Assembly: GCA_964607025.1 (NCBI GenBank)
Contig: CAZSIL010000008.1
Location: 1-64,000 of the forward strand
DNA from: SIG565 sp964607025
GTDB taxonomy: Bacteria; Bacillota; Clostridia; Oscillospirales; Acutalibacteraceae
DNA: 64,000 bases
Direction: 5' to 3'
A model generated the notes under the pieces. It did not search any database and was not told the origin of the DNA. It saw nothing but the letters and a program-made list of their open reading frames with translations. Positions 47,525-57,587 of this stretch are shown in pieces. Made by a program: the position numbers and the translations under genes. The stretch's first letter is position 1. Every line of letters begins with the position of its first letter.

Positions 47525-50407
47525 ATGAAGAAGTGCTTTGCGTTATTTTTGGCTTTAATAATGGCATTGACTGCTTGTCAGATGGTTTGCTTTGCCGCCG
47601 AAAAAGAAACCGGCGAATTAAACGATTATTTGACAACTAAGCCAAGCGCAGCTAATGACGGATATGCCGAATATCTGCAGGCAAATGCCGATTATGCCAA
47701 TGCTAAGAACAGCATTGTTATAAAGGCGGATTCCTATACGGATGTATCGGACGGTGCCGTTGTGGAAAAAATAGGTGAGTATACCGATGATGAGGGGAAA
47801 AAACGCGACGGCGTTATCAAGTCCACCGGTGAAAAGGGCAAAATCACCTATAAGTTCAACGTAGAGAAGGCGGGTATATACACCTTAAAGCTTTCATACT
47901 GCCCGATTAAGGGACGCGGCCTTCCGTTATCGTTCAGTTTTCTTATTGACGGTAATAGCCCGTATGAATTATTGGGTGACGTTAATTTTGAAAGAACCTT
48001 CGTTGATGCATCAAGCGGTATAGCTGATAGTAACGGCAACGTTTATGCATCCGAGCTGATTGAAAAGTTCATATACAAAGATATTATGGCTATGGATAGA
48101 ACAGGTCAGTACGTTGATCCGCTTAAAGTGGCTTTATCTGAAGGCGAACACACGATAACGGTTGTTGTTGAATCGGGCGAATTTCATTTACAGGCAATAA
48201 CCTTTGATGTCCCCGAAGAGAAGGTCACATACGCCGAATACATAAAACAGCAATCAGGTAAAAACTATACCGGCAAAGAGCTTCACATAGAAGGCGAAGC
48301 GGCAAAATATAAGAGCACCTCTTCAATAACTCCTTTTATAGATAACAGTGACCCGAGTGTTCAGAGTAATCATGAAACCGGCGCATTCAAAGAGGTTATT
48401 AACTTTATCGGTTCAACCGGTTGGCAAACTCCTAATGAAACAATAGTTTGGGATTTGGACGTACCGGAAGACGGTTTTTATAAAGTGGCTTTCCGTTTCC
48501 GTCAGGATCAGGTTATTAACGGTAACTCATATCGCTCACTTAAAATTGACGGAAAGAGCCCGTTTGCCGAAGCAGAGCAGATTTCCTTCTACTATGGCGG
48601 TAACTGGAAATTCCAGGAATTAACGGTAGACGATGAAGCGGCACTTATTTACCTTACAAAAGGTAAGCATGAGGTTAGTATGACCGTAACAATGGGTGCT
48701 TTTGGTGAAATCAGCCGTGAACTCAACGAAATTACATATGAAATAAGCGACCTTTATCTTAAAATCCGTATGATTACGGGCGATAACATTGATACGGGCC
48801 GAAGCTATGAGTTCTTCGAGCAAATCCCCGGATTTAATGAGACGCTTGAAAAGAATATTAAACGTCTTGAAGAACTTTGTGCGAGAATTACCGAAATAAC
48901 AGGGGAAAAGAGCGGTACGTATATTTCTACGGTTCAAAATATGATTCGTGTTATGAACGACCTTTACAATAACCCCTACACAGCTCAAAAATATGTAAGC
49001 ACTTATTATGATAACTATTGCTCTGTGGCAGCGCTTGTTGCCGATATTGCGGAGTTACCGCTTGATATCGACCAGATTATTTTTGCCGCACCTGATAAAG
49101 AATATGAGATGCGCATGGCAAAATGGTGGGATAAAACAGTTTATTCATTTGAGAGATTCATAGTTTCCTTTATGGATGATTATAAATATTCCACCGATAA
49201 CGTTGATGGCAAAACAACCCTCACAATATGGGTTGTTTGGGGCCGTGACCAAACACAGATTTTAACATCTCTTGTTAGAGATTCCTTTGAAACACAGTAT
49301 CCGAATGTAAACGTTAATATCCAGATAGTTGGCGCAACGCTCGTTCAGGCGATACTTTCAGGTACAGGACCTGACGTACTTGTAGGTCAGCCCAGAACCG
49401 AGCCGGTTAACTACGGTATGCGTGGTGCGCTGATACCGCTTAACGATATGCCGGGTTATGATGAGGTAATAAGCCGATTCCAGAGCAGCGCGGTTGACCC
49501 CTATGTGCTTAATGGCGTTACCTATGGCATTCCCGATACGCAGTCGTTCAATATTATGTTCTACCGTACAGATACCTTCGAAAAATTAGGTCTTACCGAA
49601 AAAGACGTTCCGAAAACTTGGGAACAGTTTAGAGAAGTTACAGCGCTATTGCAAAGACAAAACTTCTCGGTTGGTATGCCGGGTGCGGGTGGACTTAACT
49701 ACTATTCGACGTTCTTAAGACAAAAAAATATAGACCTTTATAAGGATGGCGGCAAGGCAACAAACGTAACCTATGGTGAAGCAGTAGAGTCCTTTGTATA
49801 CTGGACCGATTTCTATACAAACTTAGGATATGCTCCGACGTTTAACTTCTATAACCGTTTCCGTGACGGTACAATGCCGCTCGGTGTAGCGCCTTACAGC
49901 GATTATGTACTTTTCTCGCAGGCGGCTCCTGAAATTACAGGTAAATGGGCAATATCACCGATGCCCGGCACCGAGTCGGAAGACGGAACAATCAACTACA
50001 CTCAATCTGACGCGGGTGCATGCTGCGTTATTCCGATAGTTTCAAAGCATCCCGACATTGCGTGGAACTTTATCAAGTGGTGGACATCCGATACAACACA
50101 GTATAGATATTCAACAATGGTTGAAGCGGTACTCGGCGAAGTAGGTCGTGTACAAACTGCCAATATTGAAGCGCTTAAAAAGCTTTCATGGGAGTCTGAT
50201 GACCTTGATATTATTCTTGATACATGGGAGGACGTTGAGGGACTTGTAGAGGTTCCCGGCGGATACTATGTAACCCGTTCGATTTATCAGGCGTTCTGGA
50301 ACGTTGTTAACCTTGATGAAAACCCCAAGGATATGATTGTTAAGTGGGGCAAAGTAGCAGATGAAGAAATCACGAGAAAGAGAAAGGAGTATAACCTTGA
50401 GTACTAA
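47525..50407 (+). CDS. Large ABC sugar-binding protein with two N-terminal CBM-like domains
   Basis: A 960-residue exported protein, twice the normal size of a sugar receptor. The signal (1-25) could be cleaved after CFA (type I), or lipidated at Cys18 (L-T-A-C). Two beta-rich domains (about 60-235 and 255-415) resemble CBM6/35-type modules: GKITYKFNVEKAGIYTLKLSY and ETIVWDLDVPEDGFYKVAFRF are matching strands. A helical linker (about 425-550) leads to a family 1 extracellular binding domain (about 565-950: TLTIWVVWGRDQTQILTSLV, then GTGPDVLVGQPRTEPVNYG and YGIPDTQSFNIMFYR). The membrane-side receptor and glycan-binding parts in one chain suggest direct capture of a polymer end or oligosaccharide. 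It is the first gene of the operon. Confidence 0.85.
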   Translation: MKKCFALFLALIMALTACQMVCFAAEKETGELNDYLTTKPSAANDGYAEYLQANADYANAKNSIVIKADSYTDVSDGAVVEKIGEYTDDEGKKRDGVIKSTGEKGKITYKFNVEKAGIYTLKLSYCPIKGRGLPLSFSFLIDGNSPYELLGDVNFERTFVDASSGIADSNGNVYASELIEKFIYKDIMAMDRTGQYVDPLKVALSEGEHTITVVVESGEFHLQAITFDVPEEKVTYAEYIKQQSGKNYTGKELHIEGEAAKYKSTSSITPFIDNSDPSVQSNHETGAFKEVINFIGSTGWQTPNETIVWDLDVPEDGFYKVAFRFRQDQVINGNSYRSLKIDGKSPFAEAEQISFYYGGNWKFQELTVDDEAALIYLTKGKHEVSMTVTMGAFGEISRELNEITYEISDLYLKIRMITGDNIDTGRSYEFFEQIPGFNETLEKNIKRLEELCARITEITGEKSGTYISTVQNMIRVMNDLYNNPYTAQKYVSTYYDNYCSVAALVADIAELPLDIDQIIFAAPDKEYEMRMAKWWDKTVYSFERFIVSFMDDYKYSTDNVDGKTTLTIWVVWGRDQTQILTSLVRDSFETQYPNVNVNIQIVGATLVQAILSGTGPDVLVGQPRTEPVNYGMRGALIPLNDMPGYDEVISRFQSSAVDPYVLNGVTYGIPDTQSFNIMFYRTDTFEKLGLTEKDVPKTWEQFREVTALLQRQNFSVGMPGAGGLNYYSTFLRQKNIDLYKDGGKATNVTYGEAVESFVYWTDFYTNLGYAPTFNFYNRFRDGTMPLGVAPYSDYVLFSQAAPEITGKWAISPMPGTESEDGTINYTQSDAGACCVIPIVSKHPDIAWNFIKWWTSDTTQYRYSTMVEAVLGEVGRVQTANIEALKKLSWESDDLDIILDTWEDVEGLVEVPGGYYVTRSIYQAFWNVVNLDENPKDMIVKWGKVADEEITRKRKEYNLEY

Positions 50408-51320
50408 TACTAATGCAATAAAGAAGAAAAAGTATAGAAATTCATTTGGTGGTAGCGAGGTTTCAATGCTCGTTATAGCAGCGCCTTTCCTTATTCTCTT
50501 CTTTATAATGATAGTTTTGCCCGTATTAACTTCGCTCGTTTTGAGTTTTTGTTCATACGATACGTTGTCCAGTCCCAAATGGATAGGATTGGATAACTTC
50601 CTAAGAATGTTTGTAACCGACGATATGTTTATGAAGGTTGCTACAAACACTCTGACGTTTGCGGTTATTACCGCTCCCGCAGGATTCCTTCTTTCATACG
50701 TACTTGCGTGGTTTATAAATGAGTTTAACCCGTCGGTAAGAAGCTTCCTGTCCTTCCTTTTCTACGCGCCCAACCTTGTAGGTAATGCCTTCTTTATCTG
50801 GCAAACGGCTTTCAGTGCCGATTCCTACGGTTATGTCAACAGTTTGCTGTTGTCGGTTGGTTTGCTTAATGAGCCGGTGCAGTGGCTCACAACCCCCGAG
50901 TATGTTGTGCCGATTATTATTGCGGTTACAATTTGGTCAAGTATCGGTGTTTCCTTCTTGGCCGATATCGCGGGTCTTCAAAGTATTAACGTATCGCTCT
51001 TTGAAGCGGGAGCTATCGACGGTATCAGAAACCGTTGGCAAGAGCTTTGGTACATAACTTTGCCCTCAATGAAGGAAATTCTTTTGTTCGGTGCGGTTAT
51101 GCAGATAGCAAGTTCCTTCTCAATAGGCGGCGTAATTACCACAATGTGCGGATACCCAACGGTTAACAACTGTGCAGATACCATCGTAATGTATTTGTCG
51201 GATATAGCGCATTCCCGTATGGAGATGGGATATGCGGCGGCAATCTCAATATTCTTGTTTATAATGATGGCTGTTTTCCGTGGACTTGTAGGCAAATTGC
51301 TTAATAGTGTTGGTAAGTAA
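50397..51320 (+). CDS. Sugar ABC transporter permease (MalF type)
   Basis: A 307-residue permease with six helices. After a basic N-terminus, LVIAAPFLILFFIMIVLPVLTSLVLSF is helix 1. The EAA loop, which contacts the ATPase, reads SLFEAGAIDGIRNRWQELWYITLPSM near residue 199. The TTG at 50,397 behind AAAGGAG is chosen: it overlaps the receptor gene's last codons by 11 bases. The longer frame from 50,361 lies inside the receptor gene. It pairs with the next permease. Confidence 0.92.
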   Translation: MSTNTNAIKKKKYRNSFGGSEVSMLVIAAPFLILFFIMIVLPVLTSLVLSFCSYDTLSSPKWIGLDNFLRMFVTDDMFMKVATNTLTFAVITAPAGFLLSYVLAWFINEFNPSVRSFLSFLFYAPNLVGNAFFIWQTAFSADSYGYVNSLLLSVGLLNEPVQWLTTPEYVVPIIIAVTIWSSIGVSFLADIAGLQSINVSLFEAGAIDGIRNRWQELWYITLPSMKEILLFGAVMQIASSFSIGGVITTMCGYPTVNNCADTIVMYLSDIAHSRMEMGYAAAISIFLFIMMAVFRGLVGKLLNSVGK

Positions 51321-51334
51321 GGGGGGTATTACGT

Positions 51335-52231
51335 ATGTTAAAAAAGTTAAAACAATTTAAACTTTTAGGCGGCGGAGAAATCCAGTATAAACGTTATACC
51401 CGTTCAAAAGTTGTAACAGCAATTTTCGTTATCACGCTTTTAGCAATTGGATTTGTTTGTATTCTTCCGCTTATCTATTGTGTGGCAACGTCCTTTAAAC
51501 CATTGGATGAAATTCTTATTTTCCCACCGAAGTTCTTTGTTAGACGCCCCACAATAGCCAACTACACATTGCTGCCAAGCTTGATGTCAAAACTTAAGGT
51601 TCCGCTTTCGCGCTATGTTTTTAATACCGTATTTATAACCATAGTCGGAACTGTTACGCATATTCTTGCTGCCGCTGCTGCTGCCTTCTTCTTCTCAAAG
51701 AGTAAGAGCAAGTGGGCTGGCGTAATCTTTATGATTGTACAGTTCTCACTCCTTTATAACGGCACCACACTCGGTGTTCCGCGATACATCATTTTCTCTG
51801 AAATGGGTATTATCGATACATATTGGGTATATATCTTACCTCATATTCCTGGCGCAATGGGCGTATTCCTTATGAAGCAGTATATGGACGGCTCGGTGCC
51901 TGAGTCGCTGCTTGAAGCGGCAAGAATTGACGGCGCAGGATATCCACTGATATTCTGGAAAATCGTAATGCCTATGGTAAAACCTGCATGGCTGACGCTT
52001 TTACTTTATGCGTTCCGCGATATGTGGTCAACACAGTCGGGAGACACAATATTTACAGAGTCGTTAAAGACGTTGCCTGCTGCTATGAGCCAGATTACAA
52101 ATGCCGGTATTGCCCGTTCGGGTAGTGCAATGGCAACAACCGTTATTATGATGGTTCCGCCGATACTCGTTTATTTGATTTCACAGAGTAACGTTATGGA
52201 AACTATGAGTAACGCGGGTATGAAAGATTAG
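51335..52231 (+). CDS. Sugar ABC transporter permease (MalG type)
   Basis: A 298-residue permease with six helices. FVITLLAIGFVCILPLIYCVATSFKP is helix 1 and the EAA loop reads PESLLEAARIDGAGYPLIFWKIVMPM near residue 187. It starts 14 bases after the MalF-type gene behind GGGGGG. The two should form the heterodimeric channel for the large receptor. No ATPase gene is present in the operon, as in systems served by a shared MsmX/UgpC-type ATPase. Confidence 0.93.
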   Translation: MLKKLKQFKLLGGGEIQYKRYTRSKVVTAIFVITLLAIGFVCILPLIYCVATSFKPLDEILIFPPKFFVRRPTIANYTLLPSLMSKLKVPLSRYVFNTVFITIVGTVTHILAAAAAAFFFSKSKSKWAGVIFMIVQFSLLYNGTTLGVPRYIIFSEMGIIDTYWVYILPHIPGAMGVFLMKQYMDGSVPESLLEAARIDGAGYPLIFWKIVMPMVKPAWLTLLLYAFRDMWSTQSGDTIFTESLKTLPAAMSQITNAGIARSGSAMATTVIMMVPPILVYLISQSNVMETMSNAGMKD

Positions 52232-52247
52232 TAGAAAGGGAAGTAAT

Positions 52248-54401
52248 ATGAAAAATTTAAAAAGATTTTTAGCTGTTTTTCTGTGTGTAGCTTGCCTTTG
52301 TACTATGGGTTTATCGGCAAGCGCCGCAGACTACACCGACTCGTCTAACGATGCGGCTACAAAATGGCTGACAGGTTCTTCCAAAGAAAAATTTGTATAT
52401 TCGCGTCCGATGTTTGATGATTTGCCGCAGGTAACAGCAGCAGATATGGGCGTTGGAGAGTTTGGTTTGCTTACCGATATCCATGCAGCTGACGGAAAAA
52501 TTTATCTGCTTGATAGCGGTAACACCGAAGCACAGCCCAAAGGACGTGTTATCGTTCTTGATGAAAAATACAATAAGTTAGATGAATTTAGCGAAGTTTA
52601 TTTAGACGGAGCTGCCCTTACTTTTGAAAAATCAAAGGGTATATATGCAAATAAGGGATTAATTTATATTTGTGATACAACGCACAGTAGAGTTCTTGTG
52701 GTGGACGAAAACCATAACGTTGTTCGCACCTTTACAAAGCCCGACGATGAAATGTGGCCTGATGACCTTAACTTTAACCCAGTAAAAATGGTTATTGATA
52801 ATATGGGTTATATTTATATCCTTTGTGATGGCTCTTTCTATGGTGCTGCTATGTTTGAGCCCGATACCTTTGTATTTAAGGGATTTTTCGGTGCCAACGT
52901 TACAACAACAACCGTGCTTCAGGCGATGAACAACCTTTGGAATATGCTTTTCTCTAACAACGAAAAGCTTTCCAGAAGTGCTAAAGCGCTTCCGTTCTCG
53001 TTTGTAGATATGGTGCTCGGCACTGATGGATATCTCTTCACCTGTACGGGTTCGAGAGGCGGCAGAACCGCTTATACTGAAGGCGGTATAAGACGTCTGA
53101 ATCCGGTAGGTAATAATATTCTTATTGATAAGAGTAAGGATACGCCCGCCGATTCAAGTAACGTAGTATTCGGCACGATGGAGACCTCAAAATCAAAGGG
53201 TATGCCCATATCGCACAACCTTACTTCGATTACGGTTGATGAAAACAACTTCATATACGTATTGGATGCACCTTACGGACGTATTTATATGTACGACGTT
53301 GAGTGTAACCTGATTACAACTATTGGTGGCGGTGTTGCTGATGGTGCACAGTTAGGTACCTTCCGCGGAGCACAGGCAATCACCACTATGGGCAACACAA
53401 TATACGCGGTTGACCTTACAAAGAAATCAATAATTTCTTTCCGTATTAATGATTACGGAAAGATGGTTCAAGAAGCACAGACACTCACAATGGGCGGTGA
53501 CTATCTCGATGCTGCGCCTATATGGAAAGAAGTGTTGAAGCTTGACCGCAACTCGATTATTGCTTACCGCGGACTTGCAAAGGCGTCCTTGCTTGAAGAC
53601 AAGTACGAAGAGGCAATGGATTATGCGCTTTTAGGTTATGACCGTAACACATATTCACAGGCGTATGAGTATGTGCGCAAGGCGTTCCTTGAAGAAAACT
53701 TTACCTTTATATTTATCGGCATAATTTTATTGGTTGTGGTTTTTGCCGTTCTCTTGCATTTCAAAAAGAAATACAAGGTTGTGCTTATTAAAAATAAGAA
53801 ACTCAAGATTGCGCTCGGCACTGCTCTTCATCCTGCCGATACCTTCTATGAGATTAAACACAATAATAACGGCTCAGTGCTTATTGCAACAGGCATATTA
53901 TTGCTTTGGTATGTCGGCAAGATAATCGGTTACACCAGCGGATTTATATTCAATAAAACCGATATAGGTGAAGCAAACGCTTGGTATGCACTTGCACAAA
54001 CCGTTGGTTTGGTATTACTCTTTGTTTGCGCTAACTGGTTGGTTTGCGTATTGTTTGAAGGAAAGGGTAAACTTAAAGATATTTATGTTGCCACCTGTTA
54101 CAGTATAACACCGCTTGTAATCGGCGCGTTTGGTTACGATATACTTGCAAACATATTAACGCTTAACGAAGCAAGTTTTATAACCATTCTTAATTATGCT
54201 TGTATTCTTTACACAGCCGTTTTACTTGTAATGGCAATCATTAATATTCAGGAAATCGGCTTTGGTAAGTTTGTATTTACCACTATTGTGACCTTGCTTG
54301 CGATGATATTGGTTATATTCCTTATATTCCTTGTTGTTATACTTCTACAGCAAGCAACAGACTTTGTTAAGACGGTATTCTTAGAAGCCGTTTACCGATA
54401 A
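52248..54401 (+). CDS. Beta-propeller/TPR/YIP1 membrane protein
   Basis: A 717-residue protein. Signal MKNLKRFLAVFLCVACLCTMGLSASA (type I). Residues about 55-400 form an outside NHL-type propeller with repeated IYLLDSGN / LIYICDTTHSRVLVVDENHN / FIYVLDAPYGRIYMYD blades. Residues about 410-465 look like two TPR helices (YLDAAPIWKEVLKLDRNSIIAYRGLA). A helix (about 485-507) crosses the membrane, and a YIP1 domain with about five helices fills 535-717, beginning ALHPADTFYEIKHNN. Proteins of this kind are known from sugar ABC operons but have no proven job; a scaffold that couples surface glycan handling to the permeases is my inference. It starts 16 bases after the permease stop. Confidence 0.82.
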   Translation: MKNLKRFLAVFLCVACLCTMGLSASAADYTDSSNDAATKWLTGSSKEKFVYSRPMFDDLPQVTAADMGVGEFGLLTDIHAADGKIYLLDSGNTEAQPKGRVIVLDEKYNKLDEFSEVYLDGAALTFEKSKGIYANKGLIYICDTTHSRVLVVDENHNVVRTFTKPDDEMWPDDLNFNPVKMVIDNMGYIYILCDGSFYGAAMFEPDTFVFKGFFGANVTTTTVLQAMNNLWNMLFSNNEKLSRSAKALPFSFVDMVLGTDGYLFTCTGSRGGRTAYTEGGIRRLNPVGNNILIDKSKDTPADSSNVVFGTMETSKSKGMPISHNLTSITVDENNFIYVLDAPYGRIYMYDVECNLITTIGGGVADGAQLGTFRGAQAITTMGNTIYAVDLTKKSIISFRINDYGKMVQEAQTLTMGGDYLDAAPIWKEVLKLDRNSIIAYRGLAKASLLEDKYEEAMDYALLGYDRNTYSQAYEYVRKAFLEENFTFIFIGIILLVVVFAVLLHFKKKYKVVLIKNKKLKIALGTALHPADTFYEIKHNNNGSVLIATGILLLWYVGKIIGYTSGFIFNKTDIGEANAWYALAQTVGLVLLFVCANWLVCVLFEGKGKLKDIYVATCYSITPLVIGAFGYDILANILTLNEASFITILNYACILYTAVLLVMAIINIQEIGFGKFVFTTIVTLLAMILVIFLIFLVVILLQQATDFVKTVFLEAVYR

Positions 54402-54420
54402 ACACAGAAGGAGGATAAAA

Positions 54421-56655
54421 ATGAAAAATATTTTAGTAAGAACGTTATCTTTGCTCCTTTGTGTTGTTTTGGTGTTATCCTTTGTTGGTTGCTCTGGCAC
54501 ACCTGTTGCCGAAATAAACGTTCTAGAGGATTTTGAAAAGTCTACACTCACAGACGGTACAAAAGTTGAAAATGAAAAATTATCACTCACTTGGGACGCT
54601 CAAAATAAATGCTTTATCTTAACCGATAAGCAGTCGGGCGCTCAGTGGACAACATCGCCGTACGGTTATCTTTCTAAGGAAGAAAGACCTGCGATGCAGA
54701 AAAAATACATAGAATCTCCAATTCATGTAAAGTATCTCGAAAATTATGAGTTTCAGGATGGCACTTCGCCTGACCCCGCAGATGATTACGGATACACATC
54801 CCTCAGAAGCTCCGATTATTCCATCGAGAAAGACGGAAATTCATTTGTTATTTCCTTCTGCTTTGAGCAGTCAAACTCGATAGTTCCCGTTCGGTATACC
54901 CTCAAAAACGATTGCATTGGTATTTCGATTGATACAGATAAAATCGTTGAAAATGAGGACCCGATTTATTCTATTGCTGTAGCTCCTACTTTTTGTGCAG
55001 TAGAAAAAGGAACAGAAAATAGTTATATGTTCTATCCTTCGGGCACAGGCGCCTTAATTGATACGTCGGATGTAAACCTTCTAGCAGCCAGCTTTTCCGC
55101 GGGCATTTATGGTGATGATGCAGCAAGAAAGGTGCGCGACGATTTAACGAACAAAAAGCAGGTTTACGTTCCCGTGTTTGGTACAGTGGTTGGCAACAAT
55201 GCCCTTTGCGGAATTGTCACCTCGGGTGCAGAACACGCAACCATCAACTATTCAAGCGAGTATGAAAAAACCGATTACGCGGCAGTTTATACTGAACTCT
55301 ATCTTCGTGGATACGACTATAATACCATTAAGGGTAACTTGAACTACGAAGAAACCTCTATATATGCCGAGGACCGTTTAACAAATTCGGTATACGAGGT
55401 TGAGTATTATCCGCTGTCAGGGGAGAAAGCAAATTACACAGGCATGGCAAAACTTTATCAGCAAAAGCTGTATGGAGACAATAAGCCAACCGAAATTAAA
55501 GAAGACGCGTTCTCACTTAAGATTTACGGCGGTCTGTTAGAAGAAAGAAACTTCCTTGGATACCCCTACAACACGCTGTTGGCTCTCACAACATATAAGG
55601 ATATTACAAATATGTTAAGCGAGTTATCGGCAACCGGCGTTACCCCCAATATTCAGCTTTACGGCTTTGGAAAAAGCGGGTTGGATATCGGCAAGGTGGC
55701 AGGCGGATTCGGTCTTGGCAGTGCGTTCGGCAGCAAAAAAGAACTGCAGAATATAGTTGCTTATTGTAACAATAACGGCATTGATATGTTTGTTGATTTT
55801 AATCTTACCGAATACGGAAAAAGTTCTTTGGGATACAACACAACATTTGATTCTGCTAAAACTGCTAATAAACAGTCGGCTTTCCGCTATTATATAGATA
55901 AAGCCGTTCAAATACAGGATAGCACTAATTATAGCCGCTTCCGTTTACTTAAACGTGATAAGGTGTTAAAGGCAAGCAACACCCTTATTAATAAAATTAA
56001 GGGGTATAAATTAACCGGAATTAGCTTTGCTTCACTTTCGGATACGGCTTATTCGGATTATTCTTCGAGCGAATATTATGTTAAGAAGAATATGGGTAGC
56101 TTTGTTCAAGGTATTATTGAAACCTATAAGAATTGTGGTTACAACTTCGCCGCAAACGGCGCTAATGCCTATGCTGCAGTTATGGCAGATTGCGTATTTG
56201 AAACACCTATGAATTCAAGTGAATACGATGCGTTCTGGACCGATGTTCCTTTCTATCAGATGGTATTTAAGGGCAAAACCGAAATTACGTCGGAGGCCGT
56301 AAATGCGGGTGAGTCACTTGCCAAGAAACAGCTTCAGGCATTAGAAAGCGGCTCCTCGATGTTGTTCAATGTCTATAACACCTATGATTCAACCCTTACA
56401 TATTCTCCATTTAAAGGACTTTACGGTGCTATGTATGCTGACAATAAGGATGACATCGTTAAAGTTGCTACCGATTACGGCGATTATTATAAAGCCATAA
56501 GCGGTCAGACAATTTCAAATCATGAGCTTATAACGGAAGACGTTCGTCTTACCACATATTCAAACGGTATTAAGATTTATGTAAACTATTCCGATAGCGA
56601 TTATACCGTGGCTGACGGAACTGTTGCAGCAGGCGGTTGCCTGATAGTTAAATAA
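54421..56655 (+). CDS. DUF5696 lipoprotein
   Basis: A 744-residue lipoprotein (signal ending L-S-F-V-G-C, Cys at about 24). It is likely the DUF5696 family: an N-terminal beta-rich half (about 45-330: LSLTWDAQNKCFILTDKQSGAQWTTSP, DCIGISIDTDKI) and a C-terminal half (about 360-680) that looks like an alpha/beta barrel (NIQLYGFGKSG, then NGIDMFVDFNLTEYG and KGYKLTGISFASLSD). The order beta-sandwich then barrel resembles galactosidase-like glycoside hydrolases, so an enzymatic or glycan-binding role is possible but unproven. It starts 19 bases after the propeller gene with AGAAGGAGG. Confidence 0.75.
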   Translation: MKNILVRTLSLLLCVVLVLSFVGCSGTPVAEINVLEDFEKSTLTDGTKVENEKLSLTWDAQNKCFILTDKQSGAQWTTSPYGYLSKEERPAMQKKYIESPIHVKYLENYEFQDGTSPDPADDYGYTSLRSSDYSIEKDGNSFVISFCFEQSNSIVPVRYTLKNDCIGISIDTDKIVENEDPIYSIAVAPTFCAVEKGTENSYMFYPSGTGALIDTSDVNLLAASFSAGIYGDDAARKVRDDLTNKKQVYVPVFGTVVGNNALCGIVTSGAEHATINYSSEYEKTDYAAVYTELYLRGYDYNTIKGNLNYEETSIYAEDRLTNSVYEVEYYPLSGEKANYTGMAKLYQQKLYGDNKPTEIKEDAFSLKIYGGLLEERNFLGYPYNTLLALTTYKDITNMLSELSATGVTPNIQLYGFGKSGLDIGKVAGGFGLGSAFGSKKELQNIVAYCNNNGIDMFVDFNLTEYGKSSLGYNTTFDSAKTANKQSAFRYYIDKAVQIQDSTNYSRFRLLKRDKVLKASNTLINKIKGYKLTGISFASLSDTAYSDYSSSEYYVKKNMGSFVQGIIETYKNCGYNFAANGANAYAAVMADCVFETPMNSSEYDAFWTDVPFYQMVFKGKTEITSEAVNAGESLAKKQLQALESGSSMLFNVYNTYDSTLTYSPFKGLYGAMYADNKDDIVKVATDYGDYYKAISGQTISNHELITEDVRLTTYSNGIKIYVNYSDSDYTVADGTVAAGGCLIVK

Positions 56656-56669
56656 GGGGGGTGAACAGT

Positions 56670-57575
56670 ATGTTTAAAAGTAAAACAAAAAAGCATAAGG
56701 GCGTTGAGCAGCTCAAAAGCAGATACGGCAGACTGTTCGTTCTCCCGTGGGAAATAGGTTTGGTTCTATTCTTCATTATTCCTATTTTCACATCAATCCA
56801 ATATGCATTCAGTAAAGTTGAGATTACCATGGAGGGCTTTAAAACTACATGGGTGGGACTTCATTGGTTTGATTATTATCTGTTTAAGGATGCTAATTAT
56901 GTAAATGATCTTACCTCTTCATTGTCCAGCTTTGCGGTGCAAATTCCGATTATTCTGGCACTTAGCTTAATCCTTGCAATTATACTTAATCAGAAATTCA
57001 AGGGTCGTGTTATTGCCCGTGCTATATTCTTCTTGCCTGTAATTATAGCAACCGGTGTTGTAATTGAGCATATGACGGCTGAGTGGATGACTATTAGCTT
57101 GGTTGCATCCACCGGTAAAGAAGGCAATTACGGCAGCATGATTGATTTTAATGCAATTCTCGGAAATCTTGGTTTACCTGTGGAAATTACCGATTTGATA
57201 TCGGGATATATCGGAAGCATATTTAACCTTTTGTGGAGCTGCGGTATTCAGATAGTTCTCTTTATTGCGGGACTTCAGACTATTCCTGATCAGCTTTATG
57301 AGGTTTCTCGCGTTGAAGGCGCATCCAAATGGGAAGAATTCTGGTATATTACCATCCCGATGTTAGGCCAGACAATTTTGCTTGTTATGGTTTATACTAT
57401 GATCGATTTGTTTACACAAAGTCAAGGCGTTATGAAATCGGCATTTAAGCTTATGAAAGGCGCCGTGTACGATAAGAGCTCGGCTATGATGTGGATGTAT
57501 TTCCTTGTGGTCGGCGTGATTATGGCGGTAGTTCTTGCTATTTATAACAAGTTCTGCCTTAAAAAGTGGTCGTAA
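56670..57575 (+). CDS. Sugar ABC transporter permease, second pair (MalF type)
   Basis: A 301-residue permease with six helices; EIGLVLFFIIPIFTSIQYAFSKVEI is helix 1 and the EAA loop reads DQLYEVSRVEGASKWEEFWYITIPMLG near residue 210, where the usual second Ala is Ser-Arg. The ATG at 56,670 sits after AAGGGGGG; the GTG at 56,661 overlaps the ribosome site. It is the sixth gene of the operon and pairs with the next. Confidence 0.92.
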   Translation: MFKSKTKKHKGVEQLKSRYGRLFVLPWEIGLVLFFIIPIFTSIQYAFSKVEITMEGFKTTWVGLHWFDYYLFKDANYVNDLTSSLSSFAVQIPIILALSLILAIILNQKFKGRVIARAIFFLPVIIATGVVIEHMTAEWMTISLVASTGKEGNYGSMIDFNAILGNLGLPVEITDLISGYIGSIFNLLWSCGIQIVLFIAGLQTIPDQLYEVSRVEGASKWEEFWYITIPMLGQTILLVMVYTMIDLFTQSQGVMKSAFKLMKGAVYDKSSAMMWMYFLVVGVIMAVVLAIYNKFCLKKWS

Positions 57576-57587
57576 GGAGGGGTAGTA

